Shown here in pieces: positions 52,901 to 64,000 of a stretch of 64,000 nt of DNA. The stretch spans positions 27,700,335-27,764,334 of the forward strand of contig NC_088788.1 in NCBI RefSeq assembly GCF_949628265.1, in the 5' to 3' direction. Numbering within the stretch: the first letter of the stretch is position 1; each line of letters opens with the position of its first letter. The position numbers were made by a program, and so were the translations under genes. The notes beneath the pieces are model-generated. The model was not told where the DNA came from, made no database searches, and saw nothing but the letters and a program-made list of their open reading frames with translations. This DNA is from Cloeon dipterum (lineage: Eukaryota; Arthropoda; Insecta; Ephemeroptera; Baetidae).

Positions 52901-55329
52901 CATGCTAATCAAGCGGAGAAAATTTAACTGTTCCTCGGTCCTAATTGTTCGTCTGTAAAGCTCTACTTTAATGCATTGACACTTTCCAAGCGCTCTGAGA
53001 GAAAAATCACTGGAATTGTTTATATATCTATCATCATTCGGTTTGAAACAATATAAATTTTTGTTTCGTAAAACCCAACTCACACAACAATGAAAGAGTT
53101 CTCGCACCTTTTCCAAGTCCGAATGCGAATGCATCTTTATTTTAAATTAATTGCTAGAGCATTCAAAAACTTACAATAGCTGAATAAGTATAACTAAAAG
53201 TCAGCGTTTTTCATTTAATATTAGCCCTAGTCAGGCAAAATGAGCGTGCTTAAATATAATAAATTAAGGGACCAAGAAATTGGTGATTAGAAAATTGGGG
53301 CAAGCGCAAGAGATAGTTGGCAGACTGACAATGAGCTGGAGCATCGCTCGTAATGGATGAGTAATTGGCCAATATGGGTTGGGTGGAACACACGAGGGTC
53401 CCCCCACATAAGAGGGACACGCTGCTAGCCTGCTTTTGCCTTGGCGCGTCCGTATCCGCCTGCAAAACGAGAAATCGCTCACAGTCCGGCACAAGCACTG
53501 GTCGCTTTGCCCCGGCAAATTGAATTGAGAGGAGACGCACCACATCAAAGAGGTGCTTTTGCCCCAAGTGCTTTTCAAACGTGAAAAACAAATTAAATTT
53601 CTTTCGAGGAAATGCGTAAGTTTTGATGCCAAAATGAGCTCGGCAGAGTAATTAAATTCTCAAATTTCACGTAAGTGACCACACGATAACGCGAGGCTTG
53701 ATGCAACGACTCGGCTCAACAAGCGAAAGGCGTGGTCTTGAAACAATTGGCCAGAGAGGAACTCTTAATTTATGGTGCGGTGTGACTCACAATTCATTGC
53801 TCCCATTTTCCAATTCTGGCCCAGGGACCCGTCAAACAGTTTAATTAAATTGTCTTTCAGAGCAATCGACGTTGGCAAATTGCGTTCTTTAATTGGCCAT
53901 GTTAAATGACAGAGAGAGCAATATAATTAAACGGGCAAGGACTACAGTGTTTTTCGAAGCGACATTAACTTTAATTGCGATCGAAAAAGGTAGCAAATTT
54001 TCTTAAATCGAATGAAGTAACTCTCTGCGCTGAATTGAGTAAAGATAGACGACTTCTAGTGGAATTTTGAGAGTAAAAAATTAAATTCCAAGTGTATTTT
54101 TCCGTTACTCTCTGTTCTCAAACTGTCTTATTGCGGTTTTGACGCCAGACCGATGCGTTTGTAGACGCCGGAGAAGAAGAAAAAGTAATTGAATTCGGTA
54201 TCGATTGCCAGAGAAGCGATTCGCGCATCATGTGCCAAAAATAATGACTCTGTAAAGAGTTGGAGCATGTTAGTTGTGTGCGCGCGCCTCGCTACTCATT
54301 CACCTGCTCCTGTGAGATTGAGTGGCTCCATTAGACCAACGCACGCCAATCCTCAGGGATCACAACCTACTTTGTCACTGCGCTTGAAACGGATTCTGCC
54401 CGATTTGTACTAGGTTCCAATATTACACCTTGCGAAAGGCTAGCGTGCTTTTCTAGAGCACGTTAAATGCTTTTAGGGCACGTGCTTGTAACAAACTTTT
54501 GGGTCTGTAGTCACCACTGCACACAGTAATTCTCACTTACGAACTTTTGCTACCGAGTTAGCGAAACTAGCTGTCTGAAGAAGTTAGCGACAGTCTCCAA
54601 TTTCGACCTTATCTGAGGTGAGCAGTCCGGGCCTTCCGCGACGCACAGGGAACTAATGATAAATGGCAAACTATTCCCTTTGCGAGTGATTGCTATACCC
54701 TTCGCAGTGCCGATACACGCGTGGTTTCGATCATTATGCCGCGTTTCATTATCAGAGAGAGCGCTCCATGTATTTTTTGCCAATAGCAGTTCCAATGAGA
54801 TATATTGCGCCACTGTTTCAATTTCCTCCCACTCTCAACCAGTTTTTTTGAACATCAAAGCGAGAGATTTATCGACTCAACAGACTTTTTCAAAGGCTGC
54901 GGGAGAGCCCTCGTTTGTCCTAGAAGCAATCATTTCATGTTTCAACTTTATTACATTCTGCGTAAAAGGATATTCTCCCCTGCCTGTGTTTTATTTGTGA
55001 AAAAGATATTTGTTTGGAAATCTTCTCGTGCCAAACTAAAACTATTTTACGACTTCACCAGCTACGCCAGCAAGAGAAATAAAGGGATGCGTTTTACTGC
55101 TTACCTGGTTGCCGAACACGCCGATGGCACAGGCGGAAGACACTTGTTTGGGGCCGAACCAGACGGCCGCCAGTCGCGCGGGCACCGACAAGATGAAGAC
55201 CTGAGAGACGGCCACGATGGACTGGCCGCCGAAAGACACCCAGAAGCGGTCAGGCGCCACCGAAAACACTTTCACCCAGGCGCCAAGACACGTTCCCAGC
55301 GCGCCAAGCAATGTCGTGAACCTCAGACC
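40935..55329 (-). CDS. FLVCR-family major facilitator transporter (C-terminal ~359 aa; 5' exon outside window)
   Basis: There are six exons on the minus strand: 55329-55105, 43217-43076, 42996-42782, 42066-41963, 41503-41393 and 41217-40935. They are GT-AG with consistent phases and encode the last 359 residues. FLVCR proteins are 12-helix major facilitators of the plasma or mitochondrial membrane, tied to choline/ethanolamine uptake and heme export. Family blocks are [46 protein letters not shown] and [10 protein letters not shown] in the central loop. They are followed by [35 protein letters not shown] and [20 protein letters not shown], then [19 protein letters not shown]. The 12-helix fold lacks only its N-terminal ~100 residues (about the first two helices). 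They are not in any minus-strand frame up to 64000, so the first exon lies beyond the window. The intron 43218-55104 is unusually long for this locus. Which FLVCR paralog this is cannot be decided here. Confidence 0.93.
47455..47760. repeat. Degenerate CAGCC/GCCGG-rich repeat patch
   Basis: About 300 bp in which variants of CAGCC(A)..GCCGGTAAAAATT recur at least five times (for example GCCAGCCGCCGGTCGTAAAG, CCAGCCGCCGGTAAAAATTC, CCAGCCAGCCGCAACC). They are separated by A/T-rich linkers. The composition contrasts sharply with the flanking AT-rich intron. It may be a decayed satellite or a repeat-derived element. Confidence 0.4.
50484..50533. repeat. 13-bp imperfect hairpin
   Basis: CACCAGGGACCCA (50484-50496) pairs with TGGGTCCCGAGTG (50521-50533) at 11 of 13 positions, with an 8-bp perfect core (GGGACCCA/TGGGTCCC). 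A third related copy, TTGGGTCCAATGTGG, begins near 50549. It may be an inverted-repeat remnant. Confidence 0.45.
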
Positions 55330-58300
55330 CTGCAAAAAGGCAATACAACAAAGATTAATATTTATATCTAGCAGCCTTTGTCTATATGAGAGTGATGGTC
55401 TTTTTTATACTTATATTACTATACACATCAATTTATCTTTGGATAGACCATCAAGTCGGGGCAACGAATGCGTAGGGGTGGTGAACCTTTAAAACCAAGT
55501 GGAGTGACATTGCGTAGTTCACGAAAAGCATTTTTATCTTCTCTAAAAATTAGGTCCGAGCTCAACATATTTGTTAATTCTCACAAATAATAAAAATGTT
55601 GTCAAAAGAAAGCGGTCACATTTCAGCCAAATGTGTTTCGTGATAACGATAGCTCTAAGCCCAGGAAGGCAAAACTGATATTGACCAATATGAAAAGTTA
55701 CATAATTCTTTTTTTTTTACTCAGGTTGCCGTGTTAATTTTCGAGACGAAATGTTTTTTTAATCATATTTAAGTTCGATTCAAATATGATTATTTACTTG
55801 ATAAAGTTGAACGGTGTAAAAAGGAAATAAATTATTACATCACAGTAAAATCAGATCCGGGTACAAATGTGGAATATATGGAACAACCCTTAATGATTTG
55901 CACCAGTGTCCCCAGGGTGTTTCAAGCCCACAGTATTTCGCGCTCACTGAGCAGGAAATTATTAAATAAAGGAGGGTGGCGAAACGACACACGAGTGCGC
56001 TCGAAATATAATTCGACCTGGGAATTTTTCTCTTGAGCACCAATCTTTCTGCTCCGTTAACAAACTCTCTGCGGATCTCATTATACTGCCAAGTGAGATG
56101 CAGTGCGGTGTAATGCGAAACCAATAATTATTCTTGAAAAAAAGCGTTTTTTACGCCTCTTCAATCTGTCACCCCAGATAAGAAGAGTTAATTTATTTTT
56201 TAAACTTTAAAATGTTTAACCATATGGATATCACAAATGAAACAGAGAAATGTGGATTTCATCAAAGAAAAAAATAACTGTAATTTTATTTCTATACAAG
56301 GGAAAGCTTTTTTAATCGGTCAAAAAATTCAATCGCAACCACAGGCATTGTTGGTTTGAATGTACATTCAATTTAACAATTAATCTCAACAAATAAATAC
56401 GGATTAAAAAGTAACGCGAGTCTGAATCAACCGCCACAGGCAATTGACATCAGTCTGCCGAACAAAAGAAATCAATTGAATGGCCTCTACGGCATTTCGT
56501 TTGGCGTCGTATTATTGGACGTACGGAGCCTACAGGTCATAAATAACCTAAATCCAACGCGTACGAGGAGGCAGGAATATTTTAGCATGCAAATTTATTT
56601 CCAGAGCAGCTCGTCGTCGTCGCGTCTCCCCCAAGCCCCCATATTTACTCCATATTTGGCGGAATGATTTATTCCGCACGCGCAGCGTAGCACCGTTCAG
56701 TCAGGTAGTTCTGGCAAACAGCCTCACCACTACGCGCTTCTATCGTGCTTATTTACGGCTCAAACACACCTGCAAACTGTGCACTCTGCACTTTGAATTA
56801 CGAGCGAAAGTGGGTGGCTTGAAGGGTTGGAATAAATGTTCCATTTCCGGCGCCACGCAGCAATCAAACTGACCAATGAGTACGGCTACTGTGCACCATT
56901 ACTGGGTGTCAAAGCTTTGTGGCTTTCTGACCAAACAGTTCAAACCAGAGTCTAAAAATACATATTAACTTTTATGTAAAGGAAAATATAACATCTGACA
57001 GCGTGATTTTGTGTTAAAACCATTGAAAATTTGTGAAGTCTGTTTAAGAATTAATGACGGAAATGAATTCATACAACCTATAATTTGTTTAAAAAAATTA
57101 TAATAAAAAATATGTATGGAGTTTTCAATATAAATTTAATTTTTTATAATTCTGGTTTCATCAAAGGTGAAACATTTCATATAATGGTGAATTTCATATT
57201 ACGCAACTGAAACCAGTCAAATACCATATCTTGATTGTGCGAACTATTAAGATATGAACATTCCTGATTTATTATGAATTCAAAAATTTATAAAAGTGAG
57301 AATAATTTTCTGTTCTAACTGGCTGTCTTTGTTAGAAGACTGCCTTTGAATGTTGAGCTCAAACTTTCTCTCTCTGATTATTGGCTTTTGCTGGTGACAA
57401 TGGATATTGACAGGTAAAATGAAATTTTTAATTAAAAGCCGTATTGACCTCTCCCGTGACATGATTTTACGCCTTTCAAAGGAACTAATTAAGGCGCACG
57501 TTTTTATTACGCTAGCGAACACCGGATGTGCTCCAAGTTTATTGTTTGAGCTTAATTGATTGCATTTGTCCCTCTGTTGGTGTCAGCAATGCAATGAGAG
57601 AGCTCCGCCGTGGTGTATATTAATGGAAGTTTGCTGTTCTAGTTTGCAAGCGTCGGAAGGAGTTTAGAGTGGATTAAAGGCTGCTTAATTTATGCAGGGT
57701 TGTCTATTAGACAAAGGCCATAGTGCGAACATTAAGTGCACATGCACGGCAATTGCAAAAGCCGGCAATCACAGCTAGGATGTTTGCCGCATCGATGATT
57801 TCCACAGGCTGGTGACTAATTTCCAAACTTAGTGACATATTTTCATGGTCAAGCATTGCCACATTTTCGGAAATTAAATATGCTGAAGTTAAATTGATAC
57901 AACTAACAATAAGAAAAAATATTCAAAGGTACTCTCTGCTGTGTTGGTATATAACCAGGATAGTTGGCTACGAATGCAATTAAAATTTTATACACTTGGA
58001 AATTTTTGGCCACCTACTGCCAGCATTAAAAAATTGTTACTTAATAATTGTTTGCCTCATGAAATAATACGCCCGATATTTCATGCTAATGCTATTTATT
58101 CTTCAATTAACCAGCCTGTTGGCTCGCATTGTTGAGGCATTCTCAGGAGCGTCAGAGCAATGGGAGATATTTGAGCAGTATGAGGATCTAATACTGGCTG
58201 CCTGATGTCAGAGATGGCAAAAGGTGGTTAGTTAAGTGACTCGAAATGCTCGAATAGCTTAACGGGCTATTTGACCCCGGCGCCGACTCGCCACATGCTG

Positions 58301-61300
58301 GTTTTCTCATCTTTCCAGCAGCTTTAGGGACAAATGTCTGGCGTTTCAATTAAAATACATCGGTGCAGGGAGGCGAAAAGATGGCCACATTGCTCCAAGC
58401 TCCTCTGCGGCCACCATGTTATTCACTCGGCGGTGTTATTGGGACCCGGTGTGCTCATGGCCCACGGGATGTGCTGAGCAGAAGTTAAACAAAAAATTGT
58501 ATCCCAACATTCTCCCCTGACGACGGATTGGCAATGAGATCAAGCTCGCCCTTCGCCAGCGACCCGCGACGCATCGCTTACTTTGCCAATTCCTCCTTTT
58601 CCGCGTCAGCCGAGGAATTCAATCACGGAGCGCTCCAACAAGCAGCCTTGCCGTTCTCGCGGAATCAAAAGAAGATGAATTGCGCTGATTTGCATTCGCG
58701 CGTTTGGGTCGGCTTTGCCCTCTCGTCCACTCAGCACATGTCAGAAGCCTTTAATCCGCGTGCGCGGCTTAATGACCTTTCGGGAAGTTGGCGACAATTG
58801 TGCGGTTTCGGGTCTTTTCGAGGGGCCAAAAAGTGCCTAACAAGTGGTCACAGCGCTCTCTCGACGCATCAATCACGCTGCGCTAGTCAAACAAAGCCAG
58901 TAAAGAGCATCAACGCTTCTGTGCTCTTCTCAAGTCCTGTCCTGAAAACTGCCCAATAGCCAGTAAGTTTATGGTGGCAAACTGGATTTATATCGGTTCA
59001 GAGCTTTAATTAGAATCAATATTAATCAGTTTCGTGGCATAATTTTTGTTAAATACGGAAACGAAGTGAAGTTTTTACTTAGATTCTGGGAAAAAACATT
59101 AACATAAATTAACTTAGCCGTTGTTGGAAACTCCATTCCTTTAAAATCAACAGCTTCAGTTGATTGTAACAGGAATATTTTTACTATCCTAGATCTTAGT
59201 TGGTTTTACCAAAATGACTGCATTCCCCATTCTCCTCTGGTATGACGTTACCATAATGTATTTTAACAAAATATTTTTAATCTATGAGACTATTTTAAAT
59301 TTTTTTTAGCTTCGCTCCTTCCCCAGCCATTCTTTAACTAGGCGATTCATTAAAGCAAAGTGCCTTCAATAGCATTTCCGACATGTTGCAAAGCTAAAAA
59401 TATCAACTTTCTCGCTTAATAGGACAGAAAATAGGACTCGACTCTCTCACTGCATCGTGCCCAAGTATCTCACCGCCAGGCAGAAGGTTTTGCAGTTCAG
59501 TTTTTGCCTTTTGGAGAAATAATTGCTGGCACTCTTGACGCCGAATGCAGTCGAGCAAGATGAATGACTCGGCTCAAAGCGAATAAGTGGAGCAGATGTG
59601 ATGCAAGCAGTGGTGTAACTTTGCACCAACTGCATCCAGCCCTAAGCAGGTGGAAATCTCACTCAAAGTGCTTCCGTGCACAGAATTCAATACCTTTTTA
59701 ATTTGCTCCAGTGGTGCTGGAAAGTCTCGCACAAAGTTGCTCCGTTTAAATCAGACTCGGAATAAAAGTCACCATAGGAACTTTCTGCTTTGTCGAGTAT
59801 GCTTTACAGCACATATTGAAAAGTTTACTAGTTGAAAAAAGGCCACCAAGTGCTATCAGATGGTTTAATTGACATTGAGCTTAGCTTCAAGTGCTGCGGG
59901 AGATTTTTTTTAAGTTCTGTTGGATTTCAAAAGAGTTTTAATATTAAATGTAAAGAATATTAGAAAACATCATTCAAGGGGAGCACATGTATCGTGAATT
60001 ATGACTGTTTACTTTGTAGTTCGAAATAATTTATTTATGTGTAAATGTTTACTGCACTAGTACCTTGAAATTAACAAAATGCAAATTATACATGAAATCA
60101 AATGTTGGCATTTCTGATCGTCATTAACTTTTGTTTCTGCACGAATTGGTCAATTTCACTTTAAATTTAAGTTCAAATAGCACAATTAGAGAATGAGTTT
60201 TTTATTCTTTTGCAATGTCAAAGTAGATTTTAAAACCAAAATATTTTCAAATCAATATATTACTTGCTTAGAGATAAAATACTGCTACAATGAAACTTTG
60301 TTGCCTAATAAGTCTATTATCTTGATGGGGGAAGTTCGGGCTAAGATCTCTCCTGGAAAAAATCCCATTGACATTTATTCAAAATTTAGCAAATTAATAC
60401 CATTTTTCAGCGTTAGTTATTGATATAATAACGGTTAAAATTGTAAAATAGCGTCGGTATTACGTCACTTTCTTACAGCTGAGAATTTCACAATTATCTA
60501 GACGTGGCAAAGTTAATTCCATTCATTGGTCAAAACAATGCAACAATCAATTAGCATTAGAATTCGGAGGAAGCAAACAATCTAAACGATATTTCTCACG
60601 AATTTCTGTCTGATGCAATCTTGGGCTCCCTCTCTGCACTGCTGCACCAATTCCCGGGAAATACAAAGGAATCGTCCCTTTGGCAAGAACTGTTGCCATT
60701 TCCCGTATTTGCATTTGTACAGCTGAACAATAACATGCTGGCATTGTCCCTGGCAACCGTTCGAGAGGGAGCATCCTCGGAAGCATCAGATAATGAATTT
60801 CCTGCGTTCCGCTGCTCTCCCCAAAAACGAAACATAGGGTGCACGTCATTAGTCTGAATAATAAACAGCACGCGTCCGGGCAAGTGCCGCTGGCAAATAC
60901 TCGCGCGCAACAACAATTTAATTAAAATGGTTGCTATGTGCAAATCTTAAGGTGATTAAAAGCGCCAGTGTCAGCAGAGCGAGCCAGCGAGTGGTAATCT
61001 CGTCAGCTCAGCAGAGGCGTGTTAGTGCGTGCCGCGGTGATTAACTTGTCGGGCACGCAGAAGCGGATTCGTCTCGCATTCGTCGTGTGACTGAGCGCGC
61101 CCAAAATCCTTAATCAAAGGCGTTTAACAAGATATACGGTGTTCTTCTACAACTCATGTCGGATCAATTTATTCCATGCAAGATCCGGTAAAAATTCTCA
61201 AAGTGACTTTTAAAAGAATTCGTGTTAGAGTAATGCCAGAGAAAGTGTGTGACTATTGACAAGCACTGTATTTTTAGGGTGCATTGACATTGTAATTTAA

Positions 61301-61464
61301 TATGCAAGTGTGGTTGATATAATGCAAATGATGTTTATTAACAAAATATTATGAACGTATAATTTTAATAACTGTGAGACCGCTCCAGGGCCGCTCTAGA
61401 AAATTACATATTTTTTTAGTAAATATTCTCAAGAAACCTTTGAATTCCCACAAGCTAATAAGCA

Positions 61465-61981
61465 TGTAGGGTACCTACATTCCGTCAAACAATGACCATT
61501 CTTCAACACACAAATTTACACAACAGACAAATCACATTGTTTGACGAGCATATATAAACCGACGCGACCCAATTCAAAAGAGAGAGAATTCCTGCAGCAG
61601 CCAAGACGACCGGACCAACCCTGAGGACAAACTGGACGAGGACCCTGTAAGACGTAAAGATCACCATCGCAGCAGGACGATGAGCTTCCGTCCCCGATGT
61701 TGTCGATCGCACGCCTGGGCTTAAGCGGTACTACACTTCGGATGCTGCGCCACGCTTCACCGAAGTCCCTGACAAACCCACTCGGACGCGTCCCGAGTCT
61801 TTAATCCGTCCCATTCTCCGAGCCTCACAATTCCACACATATTCAGCCCCGCAGCCAGTCTACACTTTTCCGATGTCGTCCCATCTACCACAAGTCGCAG
61901 TCCACACACGCAGCCCACAACTACAGCTTTAATAAAATTCATAATATAGGAAACCACTGCGCATCGTTATTCCTTCCTATA
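61465..61981 (+). repeat. 5' LTR (517 bp)
   Basis: It contains a TATA box (TATATAAA, 61551-61558) and an AATAAA (61931-61936), the usual promoter and polyadenylation signals. Transcription should start about 30 nt after the TATA box, near 61580. Minus-strand open frames here are shadows. Confidence 0.93.
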
Positions 61982-62228
61982 TATTTGGTGACCCCCGACG
62001 ATAGACGCTGGATGAAGACAGCCAATTCTCAAGAATTTTTCAAACTGGAAGAGGCCGCTCAACAATTAACAAGAATCAACAATTAGTTCAAAATGCATCG
62101 CGGCCCTCAACAATCAGGTATTTAAATTCATCCAGACAAGAACACGCAGAATTCTTCGATCAAGACCTGGCAAGTGAGATTCAAAATTTTCCACCTGCAT
62201 ACGACTTCCAGTCTCAGTAAGGGGCGTA

Positions 62229-62745
62229 TGTAGGGTACCTACATTCCGTCAAACAATGACCATTCTGCAACACACAAATTCACTCAACAGACTAATCACA
62301 TTGTTTGACGAGCATATATAAACCGACGCGACGCAATTCAAAGAGAGAGAATTCCTGCAGCAGCCTAGACGACCGGACCAACCCTGAGGACAATCTGGAC
62401 GAGGACCCTGTAAGACGTAAAGATCGCCATCGCAGCAGGACGATGTAGCTTCCGTCCCCGATGTTGTCGATCGCACGCCTGGGCTTAAGCGGTACCATAC
62501 TTCGGATGCTGCGCCACGCTTCACCGAAGTCCCTGATGAACCCACTCGGACGCGTCCCGAGTCTTTTATCCGTCCCACTCTCCGAGCCTCACAATTCCAC
62601 ACATATTCAGCCCCGCAGCCAGTCTACACTTTTCCGATGTCGTCCCATCTACCACAAGTCGCAGTCCACACACGCAGCCCACAACTACAGCTTTAATAAA
62701 ATTCATAATATAGGAAACCACTGCGCATCGTTATTCCTTCCTATA
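62229..62745 (+). repeat. 3' LTR (517 bp)
   Basis: Same length as the 5' LTR and about 97% identical, with the TATA box at 62315-62322 and AATAAA at 62695-62700. One 1-nt deletion and one 1-nt insertion relative to the 5' copy cancel out in length. Confidence 0.93.
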
Positions 62746-63714
62746 AGCACATTATCATTATTACAATTTTTCATTACTTAAACTATAGGTTATCTCGCAT
62801 CTTGAGACGCAGCTATTCAACTTCAGAAGCTTGAAACTTGATAAAAGTTGGCACAAAAAATGAGCGTTAATTATGGACGCAGTTAGCATCTAATTACGGG
62901 ATGCTGCTGCGTGCAATTAAATCACAAAGAGCGAGCGGGTGCAAATCACTTTTGGCGCAGCTTGTGCTTGTCCGCGACTCGTTTAAAATTTAAGTTGCCA
63001 ATTGCAACATCTGAGCCGCGCCGCACTTTTCCGTCCGCTGATGGAATAAAAGGCGAAACTTTTCGCAAACGCGCTGCTTGCTTTTCCGCGCGCCTGGCGA
63101 AAGTTGTTACGCGCCCGGAGCAGGAAGCCGGTGGGGCAAAGTTAGACCGACGGGCCATTATCGCGGAGGGCATAGGAAAAAGCCCTGCTTTTTCTCAGTC
63201 ACGCGTCTGCAAATTGCAAATCGCGCCCACGAGCAACTTTCTTTCCATGCTTCAATTAGCATGCTGGAAAATACGATTGGAACCAATGCTCACGGGAAAA
63301 GGCGAATGAAATTCTATAGCATGCGTCGTGATTGATTTGGGGATTGAAAACGAACTGTGATCAAGCAAGCACATCCGGAGCTGAATATCAAAATGGAAAA
63401 GGATTGGATTGCCAATGAAAGATCAAACTGCTTGTTTAAATTTATTTCATATGCTGAAATAGCATATGTGTAAAACAATTTGTTCTACAAATTTCTACAG
63501 TAAAAATTCCAATTTTTCAAATTTTCTAAAAAATTTACAGCGCTTGACCACATTTTCTTGGCAGATTTTGATTCCTCTCTTCAAGATCGCTTCAACAGTG
63601 TATGACACTTTTTAGGAAACTCTTTGTTTTCAAATAAAATCAGATTTAAAGTAGGTAGACAGTCCTTACCATTTGAAAAGCATGCTAACTTTGCTGCCTG
63701 CACTTTTCTAAAAA

Positions 63715-63735
63715 AATAATAATAATAATAATAAT
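63715..63735. repeat. (AAT)n microsatellite
   Basis: About seven AAT units following an A-rich stretch, in non-coding DNA. Confidence 0.9.
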
Positions 63736-64000
63736 TCAAAGCTACTTAGGTCAATTTTGGCTTCAACTGAATCCTAACGAATGAGCTCATACATTGGCAA
63801 CAAGGATTTGAAAGAACATTGCAGTATCAGTCCTCTTTAATGGTAGTAACAAGAAGAAATCGTCAAACGCAAAAAGTTGCTTTTTGCTGGATTTGAATAA
63901 ATATATCCTGGGCAAAAACCGTTTGAGAGCGCAGCTTGTTATTTGCGAGCGAGTATAGCGAGGCATAGAGTTGTGGCCCAGATTGCAAAAAACGAGCAAC

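Larger units (their letters stand above)
43218..55104 (-). other. Large FLVCR intron (11.9 kb)
   Basis: The intron is defined by GTAAGC at 55104 and the TTTCAG acceptor before 43217. It holds no supported gene on either strand. GC-richer islands (about 44.0-45.4, 46.8-47.3, 48.5-49.1, 51.2-51.6, 52.1-52.5 and 53.3-54.4 kb) alternate with AT-rich DNA and may be regulatory. A CCGGC-rich degenerate repeat patch and a GGGACCCA hairpin are listed separately. Nearby introns of this gene are far shorter (176-859 bp, except for this one and the one upstream). Confidence 0.8.
61465..62745 (+). mobile_element. Miniature, non-autonomous LTR retrotransposon (Ty3/gypsy-like)
   Basis: The element is 1281 bp: two 517-bp LTRs flanking only 247 bp of internal DNA, bounded by AGCA target duplications (61461-61464 and 62746-62749). 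LTR ends are TGTAGG...CCTATA. After the 5' LTR comes a primer-binding-type site, TGGTGACCCCCGACG (61986-62000). A purine-rich AAGGGGCG sits just before the 3' LTR. The internal part keeps a 24-codon frame from an ATG at 62012, where gag would begin. It also keeps an open tail of about 30 codons ending in TAA at 62218-62220, where pol would end. Everything between is gone, including protease, reverse transcriptase and integrase, so movement would need enzymes from a related element. The 4-bp duplication and primer site fit Ty3/gypsy. The LTRs differ at about 17 positions by eye, so the insertion is not recent. Confidence 0.93.
55330..64000. other. Upstream FLVCR intron or intergenic DNA, to right edge
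   Basis: The exon at 55329 starts with a phase-0 acceptor (TTTTTGCAG), so transcription continues from the right and this region is most simply intron. No N-terminal FLVCR helix sequence is found in any minus-strand frame. The open frame of about 140 codons near 58.5-58.96 kb on plus begins with TTG, and the one at 62.9-63.3 kb with GTG. Both have unremarkable composition, and I treat them as chance frames. The one clear element is the miniature LTR retrotransposon. Confidence 0.6.

Noticed and set aside
54805..55371. 188-codon plus-strand open frame
   Set aside because: It runs antisense across the FLVCR exon at 55105-55329, whose minus-strand translation matches the family. The plus frame is its shadow.
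58528..58959. 143-codon plus-strand open frame
   Set aside because: It starts at TTG, and its Ser/Arg/Ala-rich composition is typical of chance translation of GC-richer DNA. No conserved motif was seen.
62249..62602. Minus-strand open frames in the LTRs
   Set aside because: They lie wholly within non-coding LTR sequence and the frame is not kept between the two LTR copies.
61465..62745. Reading the two 517-bp copies as a tandem gene duplication
   Set aside because: The TG...TA ends, 4-bp target duplications, primer-type site, purine tract, and TATA and AATAAA inside each copy identify them as LTRs.
62911..63309. 132-codon plus-strand open frame near the right edge
   Set aside because: It has a GTG start, no recognisable motif, and competing frames on both strands.

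Overview
This is eukaryotic nuclear DNA, AT-rich and intron-rich, with GT-AG introns that are often only 50-200 bp, AATAAA poly(A) signals and (TA)n microsatellites. The gene families (an RRP15-like protein, TRAPPC8, an FLVCR-type transporter, a secreted C-type lectin) and the Ty3/gypsy-like miniature LTR element fit an arthropod, probably an insect. The species cannot be named from the sequence. There are no bacterial operons, CRISPR arrays or plasmid features.

Layout. 1-9.5 kb holds no gene I can support, only some decayed coding-like and repeat fragments near 5.7-6.3 kb. 9.5-10.7 kb (minus) is a complete six-exon secreted C-type lectin with a TATA box. 10.7-23.2 kb is a gene desert. 23.2-24.2 kb (plus) is a small single-pass membrane protein with two PPxY motifs. 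25.35-33.5 kb is a compact housekeeping pair transcribed divergently from a ~460 bp shared promoter region: RRP15-like (minus, five exons, one GC-AG intron) and TRAPPC8 (plus, 24 coding exons, ~1359 aa). 36.7-39.0 kb (plus) is a seven-coding-exon gene for a 522-aa acidic, probably nuclear protein that I do not recognise; it carries cell-cycle-type short motifs. 40.9-55.3 kb (minus) holds the last six exons of an FLVCR-family major-facilitator transporter. One of its introns is 11.9 kb, and its first exon(s) lie beyond the right edge, so 55.3-64 kb is probably further intron. That intron contains a 1281-bp miniature LTR retrotransposon (61465-62745) with 4-bp target duplications.

The genes do not form a pathway. 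RRP15 (60S ribosome biogenesis) and TRAPPC8 (vesicle tethering and autophagy) are ubiquitous functions sharing a promoter. FLVCR handles choline/heme-type solutes at membranes. The lectin and the PPxY protein are lineage-variable accessory genes. Exon boundaries were derived by hand from reading-frame continuity and splice consensus. Phases were checked across all joins, but no transcript data were available.
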